The notes beneath the pieces were generated by a model that made no database searches, was not told the origin of the DNA, and saw nothing but the letters and a program-made list of their open reading frames with translations. From Pseudomonadota bacterium (GTDB lineage Bacteria; Desulfobacterota; Desulfobulbia; Desulfobulbales; Desulfocapsaceae), in assembly GCA_018821785.1 (NCBI GenBank), contig JAHJLI010000262.1, forward strand, positions 1-39,397: a stretch of 39,397 nucleotides of DNA. The letters are read 5' to 3'. The position numbers and the translations under genes are program-made. Positions 23,836 to 32,700 of the stretch are shown one piece after another. Each line of letters begins with the position of its first letter. Within the stretch, counting starts at the first letter, position 1.

Positions 23836-24037
23836 CGTCTTGTCATGGTCAAAGGCCGGTTTATAGGGTCGTTGACTCCGAAGGTCATCATACTGGTCCA
23901 CGAGCATGACGATCCTGCTCTCAATGGGGATTTCCTCTTCTTTAAGTCCCCCTGGGTAACCCCCACCATCCTACCGTTCATGATGAGTAAGGGCGAAGGA
24001 GGCAGCCATCTGGATACTGGGATAGGTTGAATCTGCG
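23827..24037 (-). pseudogene. Remnant of an HD-GYP cyclic-di-GMP phosphodiesterase with an amber mutation
   Basis: The minus-strand frame contains MAASFALTHHER, a TAG codon (23971-23973) where the family has Trp, then [32 protein letters not shown] and RPYKPAFDH. These are the HHExWDGxGYP and downstream signature of HD-GYP domains, which hydrolyse cyclic di-GMP and are often response-regulator outputs. The 5' end is cut at the acyl-CoA synthetase stop codon and the 3' end at the block A junction (stop at 23824-23826), so only about 70 residues remain. It is dead. Confidence 0.85.
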
Positions 24038-24043
24038 AGTCAC

Positions 24044-26731
24044 TCATTCGGTTGATCCGTTCCTTTGTTTTTCAAAGTGAATGACTAATTCGCTCTCTCC
24101 GGTGCCAGGCTCACTTTTTATGTCGAACCCCAACTTCTTGCCGAGGGTGAGCATGCTTCTGTTATCAGTCATGACGATGCCGTAGACCGTTTGAAAGCCT
24201 TGTTGTTTGGCGATTGACAAACATTTTTCCAGCAGATATGAGCCAATGCCTTTTCCTTGCCAGGGATCGCCGACCAGGACGGCAAATTCACCCGTCTTGC
24301 CATCCGAATCTCCGATTATTCTGGCAGTACCCAGTAAGCCGTTGGTTTGGGAGTCTTCATCAATGGCAACCAAGGCGACTTCGCGATCGTAATCGATCTG
24401 GGTGAATCGGGCCAGCATCTCAGGCTGCAATTCCTTGAGTTGCCCAAAGAAACGATAATGAATCGACGCGGGTGAAAGCACCTTAAATAAAGCGGTAAAA
24501 AGTGGTGCGTCCTCAGGCTTGACCGGTCGGATAAAAATGCGGCGCCCGGTAGCATCTACCATGTGCGACTCCTCCTCTTCGGGATACGGCCCGATCACCA
24601 GATGCAGGGAGGACGGTACCGCAAGCGGTGAGATGAGTATCCGGGCATCGACTGCGACCGGTTTGCCATCCTTTATCAGAATGGGGTTCATGTCCAGCTC
24701 GGCAATTTCCGGAAAATCCATCAGGAGCTGGGACAGGCGGATTATCATTTCTTCGAGGAGTTCCAAGTCGGCGGCGTGGCGGTTTCGGTAGCCTTGCAAC
24801 AGGGAAAATGCCTTGGTCTCCTGCATCAGGCGCAAGGCCAGCAGTCGGTTCATGGGCGGGAGCCCCAGAGACCTGTCTTTCAGCACCTCGGTGTAGATGC
24901 CTCCCATACCAAAGAGGATCACCGGCCCGAAATTGGCGTCCCGCTTGGCGCCCAGCAGAATCTCGTAATCGGGGTTGGCAAAATATGGCTGAATCATCAC
25001 GCCCTCGATCCGGGCGTCGGGTTTGAATCGGCCGGCCGAGGAGATGATTTCGTTGTAGGCCTTACTTACATCCGCATCACAACGCAGGTCAAGACGGACA
25101 CCACCTGCATCGGTTTTATGGGTGATATCCGGAGAGTGCAATTTCATGACCAGTGGATAGCCCATTTCCTCACCGATTCGCGAAGCCTGCGCCTCGGTCG
25201 TGGCGATTTCCGTCCTGATCATCGGCAGGCCGTAGGCCGCGAGAATATCTTGGGAATCCGATTCCGACAGAAATTCCTCCGGCGGTGCACCGGCGATAAG
25301 CTTACCGGCTTTTTCCTGATCGAAGTCCATGTCCCGAGTCAGCTTCGGCGGAATTTCCAGAAGCATTTCATTGCTTCGAGTATATTCAACCATATAGAGA
25401 AAAGCTCGAACCGCCCGTTCCGGCGTTTCATAAGTGGGGATCCCCGCACCATTCAAAATTTCCACGGCAGGTTCGATGATCTTTCCGCCCATCCAGCAGG
25501 CGAATACCGGATATCGCCGTTCTTGCAAGGCTGCTACCAGGGTCTCAGCTACGGCAATGGAGTCGGTCAGGGCCTGGGGTGAAAGAATAACCAGCACTCC
25601 GTCGAGATTTTTCGAGTTGAAGCAGACTTCGAGGGCGCGGCTATACCGCTCCGCCGAGGCATCTCCAAGGATGTCGATGGGGTTGCCTTTACTCCAGTAA
25701 GGCGGCAGGAACGCATCGAAAGCCTGCATGGTTTCAGAGTCAATCGGTGCAGGCTCATGTCCGTAGCGGGCGAGCGTGTCTACAGCCATCACGCCAGGCC
25801 CGCCGCCGTTGGTGAGGATCGCCAGTCGGCGACCTCTCGGTCGCGGTTGCTTGGCCATCAGCTCAGCGCAATCGAAGAGTTCTTCAATGGTCTCCACCCG
25901 TACGATACCGGCACGCTTGAAGGCAGCATCATAGACAACATCCTCTCCTGCCATTGCGCCGGTATGAGAGGCGGCGGCCTTTGCACCGGCGGGGCTTCTC
26001 CCGGATTTAAGGACGATAATCGGTTTGATCCGGGATACGGAACGCGCGGCACTCATGAATTTACGGAAATTCGTCAGACTTTCGATATACAACAGGATAC
26101 TCTTCGCCGATGGATCATTGCCGAGATAATCGATGATGTCACCGAAATCGATATCCAGCATGGAACCGATGCTGACAAAATGGCTGAAGCCGATGCGCTC
26201 CTTCGCCGCCAGATCGAGAATCGCCGAACAAATGGCGCCGCTCTGGGATACAAAAGCCAGATTTCCGGCGACGGGCATCTCGGAGGCAAAGCTCGCGTTG
26301 AGGTGTACCCCGGGCCGGATAATGCCCATGCAATTCGGTCCGACGATACGAAGCTTCCCGGCAAAGGCGATCCGCTGGATCTTCTCCTCTATCTCCCGGC
26401 CCTGTTCGCCGATCTCCTTTCCCCCCGCTGAAATAATGATGGCGCCGCCAATCTTTTTTTCAACGCATTCGCTGACGATTTCGGCAACACTCTGAATCGG
26501 CGTGGCGATTATCGCCAGGTCGACTCCCATCTCAAGAGAGGAAACCGATGCGAAGCATTCCTGCCCGTTTATGGTCTTATGCTTGGGATTTACCGGCAGC
26601 AATGTTCCTGGAAATCCGCCATCCAGAAGATTTTTCATGAGCGCGTTGCCAATGCTTCCTGCCTTTGTGCTGGCACCCACTACTGCGACATGACGCGGGT
26701 TAAAAATGCGGTTCAGATTGTATTGGCTCAT
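24044..26731 (-). CDS. ADP-forming acyl-CoA synthetase fused to a GNAT acetyltransferase (Pat/YfiQ-type)
   Basis: 895 residues. Domain order: CoA-binding Rossmann domain (about 1-130, VAVVGASTKAGSIGNAL), two succinyl-CoA-ligase-like flavodoxin domains (about 140-460, with SHTGAMAGEDVVYDAAF and the phosphohistidine-type SHTG), an ATP-grasp domain (about 480-700) and a C-terminal GNAT domain (about 725-890) with the acetyl-CoA loop PWQGKGIGSYLLEK. Full ADP-forming synthetases make ATP and acetate from acetyl-CoA, while the Pat branch of this fusion acetylates lysines of AMP-forming acetyl-CoA synthetase. The SHTG motif is retained, so synthetase activity cannot be excluded. AGGAG lies 6 bases before the ATG. 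Downstream of ppk2 by 60 bases, same strand. Confidence 0.9.
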   Translation of the reverse strand: MSQYNLNRIFNPRHVAVVGASTKAGSIGNALMKNLLDGGFPGTLLPVNPKHKTINGQECFASVSSLEMGVDLAIIATPIQSVAEIVSECVEKKIGGAIIISAGGKEIGEQGREIEEKIQRIAFAGKLRIVGPNCMGIIRPGVHLNASFASEMPVAGNLAFVSQSGAICSAILDLAAKERIGFSHFVSIGSMLDIDFGDIIDYLGNDPSAKSILLYIESLTNFRKFMSAARSVSRIKPIIVLKSGRSPAGAKAAASHTGAMAGEDVVYDAAFKRAGIVRVETIEELFDCAELMAKQPRPRGRRLAILTNGGGPGVMAVDTLARYGHEPAPIDSETMQAFDAFLPPYWSKGNPIDILGDASAERYSRALEVCFNSKNLDGVLVILSPQALTDSIAVAETLVAALQERRYPVFACWMGGKIIEPAVEILNGAGIPTYETPERAVRAFLYMVEYTRSNEMLLEIPPKLTRDMDFDQEKAGKLIAGAPPEEFLSESDSQDILAAYGLPMIRTEIATTEAQASRIGEEMGYPLVMKLHSPDITHKTDAGGVRLDLRCDADVSKAYNEIISSAGRFKPDARIEGVMIQPYFANPDYEILLGAKRDANFGPVILFGMGGIYTEVLKDRSLGLPPMNRLLALRLMQETKAFSLLQGYRNRHAADLELLEEMIIRLSQLLMDFPEIAELDMNPILIKDGKPVAVDARILISPLAVPSSLHLVIGPYPEEEESHMVDATGRRIFIRPVKPEDAPLFTALFKVLSPASIHYRFFGQLKELQPEMLARFTQIDYDREVALVAIDEDSQTNGLLGTARIIGDSDGKTGEFAVLVGDPWQGKGIGSYLLEKCLSIAKQQGFQTVYGIVMTDNRSMLTLGKKLGFDIKSEPGTGESELVIHFEKQRNGSTE

Positions 26732-26791
26732 CTGGCTCCTCGTCTTATCCCCCTCGAGGGAGGACTTTACTTAGTACCCCCTTGTGGGAGG

Positions 26792-27655
26792 TTAGAGCAG
26801 TTTGCGGATGGACTTCAATTCCCGACGACGTTTGGCGCTTGTCTCAGGATATTCCATCTCCAGGTCTTTGAAGGTATCAAGGATAATTTGCGACACACTC
26901 AGCCGGGCATTCTTCTTGTCATCGGCCGGTACGACATACCAGGGTGCATACCACGTGCTGGTCGCATGCAGGCAGGCCTCATATGCCTCCATGTACTGCT
27001 TCCAGTAGGTCCTCTCGTGAATGTCGGCAAGGCTGAATTTCCAGTTCTTTTCGGGCTCATCGATGCGCGCCTGGAATCGCTTTCGTTGCTCATCTTTGGA
27101 CAGATGGAGAAATATTTTGATGATCCGGGTGCCGTTGAGGTGGAGATGTTCCTCAAAGTTGACGATGGAGGAAAACCGCTCCTGCCAGATGGTTTTTTCA
27201 TTCAGCAGCGCGTCCGGAAGCCCCTGTCCCTGGAGGATCTCCGGATGCACGCGGGCAATAAGCACCTCCTCATAGTAGGAACGGTTGAAGATGCCTATCC
27301 GCCCACGTTCCGGCAGACATTTGGTCGTGCGCCAGAGAAAATCATGCTCCAGCTCTTCGACGCTCGGCTGTTGGAAGCTGAATACCTGACAACCCTGGGG
27401 ATTGACTCCGGACATGACATGCCGGATGGCACCGTCCTTGCCTGCGGCGTCCATTGCCTGAAAAATGACCAACACCGCATAACGATTGGAGGCATAGTGA
27501 AGACGCTGCAGCGTGCTCAGTTCCTCAATGTGCTTTTCCAGGATTTTGTGATACTTCTTTTTCGATTTGTAAAAGGGTTTCACTCTCGTCGGTCGTTTTT
27601 CGAGTTTGAGCTTTTCTCCGCGTCGTACCCGAAAATCTTTTATGGTAATCTTCAT
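26792..27655 (-). CDS. ppk2: Polyphosphate kinase 2 family protein
   Basis: 287 residues from ATG 27653-27655 (a GTG six bases earlier is an alternative; AGAGG precedes both). PPK2 enzymes transfer phosphate between polyphosphate and nucleotides. The Walker A-like loop [11 protein letters not shown] (67-77), the following [13 protein letters not shown], the Walker B-like [19 protein letters not shown] (121-139) and the lid region [16 protein letters not shown] are all present, followed by [16 protein letters not shown] and the [16 protein letters not shown] motif. This matches the single-domain class that phosphorylates nucleotides at the expense of polyphosphate. Pairing with an acyl-CoA synthetase suggests an ATP-buffering role. 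A REP-like repeat lies directly upstream. Confidence 0.94.
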   Translation of the reverse strand: MKITIKDFRVRRGEKLKLEKRPTRVKPFYKSKKKYHKILEKHIEELSTLQRLHYASNRYAVLVIFQAMDAAGKDGAIRHVMSGVNPQGCQVFSFQQPSVEELEHDFLWRTTKCLPERGRIGIFNRSYYEEVLIARVHPEILQGQGLPDALLNEKTIWQERFSSIVNFEEHLHLNGTRIIKIFLHLSKDEQRKRFQARIDEPEKNWKFSLADIHERTYWKQYMEAYEACLHATSTWYAPWYVVPADDKKNARLSVSQIILDTFKDLEMEYPETSAKRRRELKSIRKLL

Positions 27656-27660
27656 TATCA

Positions 27661-27717
27661 CCTCTGATGTGGGAGGGGATTATAGCCTTTGGGTTGCGGG
27701 CGTTAGCCCGCTTTAGC
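27661..27717. repeat. Dispersed REP-like repeat, copy 2
   Basis: Between ppk2 and the ZraP-like gene. It matches 12681-12740 closely and has a perfect hairpin GCGGGCGTTAGCCCGC (27696-27711). It sits just before the ppk2 ribosome site. Related but shorter sequence ('CCCCCTCGAGGGAGG') occurs between ppk2 and the acyl-CoA synthetase gene at 26753-26767. Confidence 0.7.
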
Positions 27718-27740
27718 AGGACTATCTTGATTAATTTAAG

Positions 27741-28190
27741 CTATTGTTTCTGCGCAGTCTTTTGAATTTGCGGAGCCTTATCATAGATCTTGTCCCGGAG
27801 GTCAATCATCTGTTTTTCCATCATCGAGAGTTGTTGCCTGGTGGTTTTGGGATTTCTCACAGCCTCCATATACTCAAAACGTTTGTCGTGCATCGCCTTA
27901 CGCAGTTCTACAGTATCATCGAGGAATTTCTCATTTTGCTCGCTGGTCCAGCCGTTTCGTCCAAAACCGGCAGCGCCCGGATAATGATGCCCACCTTTAT
28001 TGAATCCGTAATCTTCCATCATTCCCGATCCCATGCCATAACCGCCCATCATCATGCCATAGCCGCCTCCACCCATCATCATGCCATGACCGTCATACTC
28101 TGATCCACCTCCGTTACCACGGGCATTTGCATAACCACCTGCAGTCATCAATCCAATAGCCAAAACAGTCGCAATTAAAATCCTTTTCAT
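27741..28190 (-). CDS. Periplasmic ZraP/Spy-like heavy-metal or stress protein, copy B
   Basis: 149 residues starting MKRILIATVLAIGLMTAGGYANARG, with AAGGAGATTAATC before the ATG. It has the same layout as copy A: signal peptide, Gly/Met-rich segment (GGHGMMMGGGGYGMMMGGYG replaces the Cys-containing version of copy A), and the helical QNEKFLDDTVELRKAMHDKR and RQQLSMMEKQMIDLRDKI region. The two proteins differ at about a dozen positions. Its own sigma-54 promoter (28302-28317) and enhancer (28417-28447) are conserved with copy A. Confidence 0.86.
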   Translation of the reverse strand: MKRILIATVLAIGLMTAGGYANARGNGGGSEYDGHGMMMGGGGYGMMMGGYGMGSGMMEDYGFNKGGHHYPGAAGFGRNGWTSEQNEKFLDDTVELRKAMHDKRFEYMEAVRNPKTTRQQLSMMEKQMIDLRDKIYDKAPQIQKTAQKQ

Positions 28191-28301
28191 GATTAATCTC
28201 CTTTATTTGTTTTTTGTCTTATAACGATTTATCCCTCCAGCATTCACGGAATATGAATTCTGAACAGGTCATCATCGGTAAATCCTTCCTCCTTTTATTA
28301 G

Positions 28302-28317
28302 AGCAATCTTTATACCT
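28302..28317 (-). promoter_or_regulatory. Sigma-54 promoter of ZraP-like copy B
   Basis: Minus-strand AGGTATAAAGATTGCT, identical to copy A's promoter; the GG is 101 bases from enhancer 28417-28447. Confidence 0.7.
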
Positions 28318-28416
28318 GAGTCATAAAATTAACTCTATTTGCACCTATGATACTGATTTCATATGGTATGGAAAAAATAAACACCTGCTGGACAGTCAGA
28401 AACAGCAATGTGAAAA

Positions 28417-28447
28417 AGGTCATATTTAACCGATGGTCATATATGAT
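28417..28447. promoter_or_regulatory. Enhancer pair, copy 7
   Basis: GGTCATATTTAACC (28417-28430) and GGTCATATATGATC (28434-28447), spacer GAT. Lies 24 bases downstream of the PRC-barrel stop codon. Confidence 0.84.
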
Positions 28448-28471
28448 CTTTTCCTGGTACAGTGCTTTATT

Positions 28472-28825
28472 TTACGAATGCCCCTCGGGAGTCAACGCAT
28501 CGACCCAGTAACCTCGGCGATTGTAGTGCAGATGCAGTCCATTCTCATACTCCCGTGTAAGCAGAGACTCCTCTGTGTATTCCGGTGACTGCCTGATGGA
28601 TTCAAGGGCAAGATTAATAAAGACTTTTGACTCACTCCAGCTCACACGATCGATCGATTGCGGTGAAACCAATACCTTTTTTCCCGACCACCAGTTCCGC
28701 GTATCGATGACCAGATACCGAATCGCCCACGTCTCATCATCGATGATAAAATCCTCGACGTGACCAATTTCTCCATCGGAACTTTCCAGCCTGTAACCCT
28801 GAAGCGTTTTGGTATTGATGAGCAT
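28472..28825 (-). CDS. PRC-barrel domain protein
   Basis: 117 residues. The PRC-barrel beta fold occupies residues about 2-75 (LQGYRLESSDGEIGHVEDFI, ETWAIRYLVIDTRNWWSGKKV). A second short conserved part follows, with TREYENGLHLHYNRRGYW. PRC-barrel proteins bind ligands or partner proteins; stand-alone bacterial ones are common near stress genes, without settled function. Strong ribosome site AAAAGGAG before the ATG at 28823-28825. It is the last gene of the series AAA/TPR protein, small membrane protein, SpoIIAA-like, PRC-barrel. A fragment of another PRC-barrel gene start occurs at 36626-36655. Confidence 0.88.
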   Translation of the reverse strand: MLINTKTLQGYRLESSDGEIGHVEDFIIDDETWAIRYLVIDTRNWWSGKKVLVSPQSIDRVSWSESKVFINLALESIRQSPEYTEESLLTREYENGLHLHYNRRGYWVDALTPEGHS

Positions 28826-28988
28826 GGGGGTACTCCTTTTGTTCTTTGAGGTTCGTATTTTTTATGCACTTTTAGCTCTCAATCGCATTCAGCATATGCA
28901 CATGATCCAGCTTTCAGTTTTTACTGTCGTGTATTTGGTGTATCGTCGCCAGGGGTGTACCTGCATATCAGTCGCAGCAGAAGCCCGT

Positions 28989-29351
28989 TTACACTTCACC
29001 CAACCACTTCCGCGCCTCAGCACCATCGACGTGATCAAAGTATCTGACAGTCGCTTTCGTGAAAGGCTTGCAGAATATCGCCATGCCATGCTGCCACCTC
29101 TCTTCTCCAACCATCGCCAGACGCTCGATGCTGCCGAAGTGTTTCATGCCGAATTTAAAATCCTCCCAGGCCGCACTCAACTCCCAGCCGTGAAAAGCGC
29201 TCATATCGAACAGCACACGCAATTTTCCGTGTTGTTCGATAAGTCGTTCGAACTCGGGTACTAAGTATTCATAATCCGCTTTTTCCAACTTGCCGCTGAC
29301 GTGAATGGCGAGCACCTCACCACCGTTTACTTCTGTGACTTGAATAGCCAT
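28989..29351 (-). CDS. SpoIIAA-like (STAS domain) protein
   Basis: 120 residues from ATG 29349-29351, chosen because AAAAGGAG stands just before it; the in-frame ATG at 29471 has no ribosome site. The family hallmark is a STAS-type fold: VLAIHVSGKLEKADYEYLVPEF, LFDMSAFHGWE, then a C-terminal WQHGMAIFCKPFTKATVRYF region. Proteins of this group resemble anti-sigma factor antagonists and lipid-binding SEC14-like folds, but no phospho-serine motif is obvious. It lies 131 bases after the small membrane protein gene; a truncated paralogue is at 23083-23382. Confidence 0.88.
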   Translation of the reverse strand: MAIQVTEVNGGEVLAIHVSGKLEKADYEYLVPEFERLIEQHGKLRVLFDMSAFHGWELSAAWEDFKFGMKHFGSIERLAMVGEERWQHGMAIFCKPFTKATVRYFDHVDGAEARKWLGEV

Positions 29352-29482
29352 TTTAAACTCCTTTTGAGTGTGTGGTTGCATGATTTCCCCGACCTTTTTA
29401 CCCCATTGCTCAAGGTTCGCTTCATCCGCGTCAATATCGCAGGTGGGAGAGGAAGACACTTTGGTGAACATATTGTGCGAAG

Positions 29483-29731
29483 CTACATTTCATAAAGCGA
29501 TGATAGGTAATTCCGGATGCCCAAGAGATCTTTGCCAAGGGATCTATCCTGTGTATCGCCGCTCGCTGTCAACGGAATATCTGTAATATCTGTCTGTTGG
29601 CTGGTGGACAAGGTGCCGAGCATGAAAAAAAAGATGATAACACCTATATAGACAACAATGAGGATACTCCCTGCATCGCCCCGATATGCTTTACTTTCGG
29701 ATGTTTCAAATTTGTATGCCTTTGATTTCAT
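29483..29731 (-). CDS. Small single-span membrane protein of unknown function
   Basis: 82 residues. One transmembrane helix (about 23-43, with [20 protein letters not shown]) separates a short basic/polar N-terminus from a 39-residue tail rich in Thr, Asp and Ser. It starts 9 bases after the AAA/TPR gene stop, with only a weak ribosome site, so it is probably translationally coupled to it. An N-terminally deleted copy is present in block A at 23639-23835, which supports its being a genuine gene. I do not recognise a family. Confidence 0.6.
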   Translation of the reverse strand: MKSKAYKFETSESKAYRGDAGSILIVVYIGVIIFFFMLGTLSTSQQTDITDIPLTASGDTQDRSLGKDLLGIRNYLSSLYEM

Positions 29732-29740
29732 GTTTTCATT

Positions 29741-32700
29741 TTATAGATTATCTAATTTCTCATATTCCTTTTTTTCACACTCCGGACAGATGCCATGACT
29801 GAACTCAGCACTTGAATGCTCGGCAATATACATTTCAACCCCATGCCAGTATCCCCTGTCATCCCTGATCTGTTTACACCATGCGCATATCGGCAGCAGG
29901 CCGGTTAATTGTTTGACCTCGGCCAGGGCATCCTGAAGCGCTTTATTGTTCTTTTCGAGTTCTGAAGAAAACCGTCGCAATTCTTGTTCAGCCTGCTTGC
30001 GCTCGGCGATCTCCACCCGCAGCCGTTGCAAAGCATCCGCCAGTTCATCGGCCTGCCTTGCCGACTCAACCCGCAGACTGGTCTGCTGCATCTGGGTTGC
30101 ATACCTGCGGAGGTGTGTGATCTGTCTCTCCACCAGAAGATTTTTGCTCTCGTATTCCGGTATCTCGCCATCTCTTTCGGCTCCATTACCATCATGAAAA
30201 GTTTCCACAAGGTTTTCCCGGTAAGCCGTTTCCATTGAGTGCACCTTGGCAACACCACCCCATCGGCTATAACAGACATAGGCCTGTTGCCAGTAGTTTT
30301 GGGCCATACGCTCACTTCCGAAACCCAGCCAAAAGTTGTACGCCCGTTCATTGGCCATGCCTTCCCACTGCAGAAAGCCGCCTTTCTGAGCTGCTTCCAC
30401 AGCATTGTCATAGAGCTGCATGGCATCAACCGGTCTGCCATCGATCCTGGCCAGTTCTGCCGCAGCCAGCAGGTATTTATGCCCATAATTCTCGGGGCAG
30501 TTGTCAGCCCAGATACGCAGCCTGGCGATAGCCCCTTCAAGTTCAGTGCGCCAGGTTGTTTGCCGGTTCCCATCAGCTTTTGTATAGAGCGCTGTGAGAA
30601 TCAAAAGGCGCGCGAAAACATGCTCGGGCCAGGGCAGGAGCCCCTGTGTTCCCACCGTGTACATGAGCGGTTCACTTTCGTCCGACACCACCAGGGCCCC
30701 TTCATAATCGCCGGACACCAGAAGGGAAAACGTTTTTAACACTTTGTAAATACATGTGACCTGGATATTCTGATGATCCTTGACCTGCTGCAGAAACGTT
30801 TCCTCCGACCAGGCGTCATTGGTGTTTACGGCGGGACGTTCGGCAGACAATACGCCAAACACCTGCAGCCCTGCCTCCAACAGGTCAATCGCCCATTGGT
30901 TGTGACGTGTCCGGCTGAATTCCAGGGAACGCTTTGTCTCCCGTATCAGGTCTGCCAGGGAGACACCCTGGTAGAACCGGCAGTACATGTTGTGCCCGAA
31001 GGCATACGCGGCGTATTGCAGATTGCCCGACAGCAACCCGATTTCGTAGGCATCTTTATAATCCTGGGTGCTGTATTTGAGATGTTTAAACCAGTGCCGT
31101 ATCGAGCTGCCGATCATCAGATAAAAGACGCTCTGATCTGACGGGGACCGGAACATGGTGGTCATAAGACGAGTCGCCAGCTCCCCAAACTCCCTTGCCG
31201 CAACATAATCGTCATCGACCCATCCCAGCAGCCCACCGAAAGCCGTGTGGCTGTACCCAACCTCGTCAATGTTACCGTAACGCAGCGTCAGATTCACCAC
31301 TTTGGGGACAAGCACGGCCCAGAGTCGCTGATGCGAGCGGTAGCAGGGTGGTCCCAAGGTGATAAGAATTTTCGAGGCCATGAGCATCTCGGGATCGCTC
31401 ATCGGAGGCAGCCCGACCAGCGAGGAAATCGTGCGGCTTTCCAGCGCCTGCCGCACCAGTGCGATCTCGGCATTGCGCGCCTCTTCGTAGCCGTCAACAG
31501 GCAGGCTGATGCCGAGCGCCTCCAGTGCCAGTCGTCCCGCCGCAATAGCCTCACCATACCGCGCCAGTAAGGTATATTGAACGATACGAAGGGTGAGGGC
31601 GCCTGCCTGTTCGAGCGCTGATTCAGCATGCGCCACGGCCTGTTGAATACACTCTTCGGCCTCATCCTTGCTGCCCTCGAGGAATTCACATTCAGCCCGT
31701 CCTTTGAAAAGCTCCATGGCCGAATCGTGGTGATCGCGCCACAGGTGATCGGCAAAAACTGGGTTTTCTAGAAAACGATTTGCGGCTCGGTAAAACTGCA
31801 GCGCTGCAGAGAAGGCCACAGCGGCGTAGGCCTTACGCGCAGCAATGATATTCAATTGAAGGACTTTCAGTTGTTCTGCTGGTTCCTGGATCAGTGGGTA
31901 CCCGGCATTCAGGTTGTTCACCACCTCGAACAAGCGCTTGTCGAGCTGTTCCACACCAAGACTGGCAAGCAGGAGCCTGCCGATCTTCAGCCGAATGGCT
32001 GGAAGCTCTGCAGGTGCTAGCAAACCATACGCTGCCTGCTGCACCCGGTCATGCAGGAATGTACCCGTCCGGGGGGAGGCAGGAGCCCCTGCAGAGGCGA
32101 TCGAACTGCCACCGTCATAGGGCAGGAGCAGGCCCGTTGCCTGCTGGGAGAACAGCAGCGTCAGGCACTCCTCGAGAGTCCGGCCGCTGATCATGCTCAG
32201 GATATCCAGATCAAAGCTATTTCCCAGGCAGGCGGCCAAGGAGAAAAGATTGCGGCTATCGGTATCAAGAATCCCAAGTTTCAGGGCAAAGAGTTCGAGG
32301 ACAGTGTCGGGCAGGGTCGCCCCGTCGATTATCCCATTGCGCCATTGCCAGCAGTTTCTGTCCTGGTCAAACCAGATCAGTTTGAATTCGTGGAGAAAAT
32401 TGATAAGCGACCGGACAAAGAATGGATTGCCGCGGGTTTTTTCATAGATCATCAGTGCCAGTCCTGCACTCTCTTCAACCACCGGTATCAGGGTGTCGGT
32501 AACAATCTCCCTTACATCATCGAGGGCGATATTTTTCACCTGAAGGAGTTCAACAGGAACAGCATGACTTCGAAGATCATCTATCATAGACAGCAGCGGA
32601 TGGCCGGGTTTCACTTCGTTATCGCGGTATGAGACGATTACAAGTAGATAGCGCAATGTAGACCCGATCTCCATCTGTTTGAGCAGTTCAAAGGATGAGG

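Noticed and set aside
26579-27667. A 362-codon open frame on the plus strand
   Set aside because: Antisense to ppk2 and the start of the acyl-CoA synthetase gene, both of which have clear motifs and ribosome sites.
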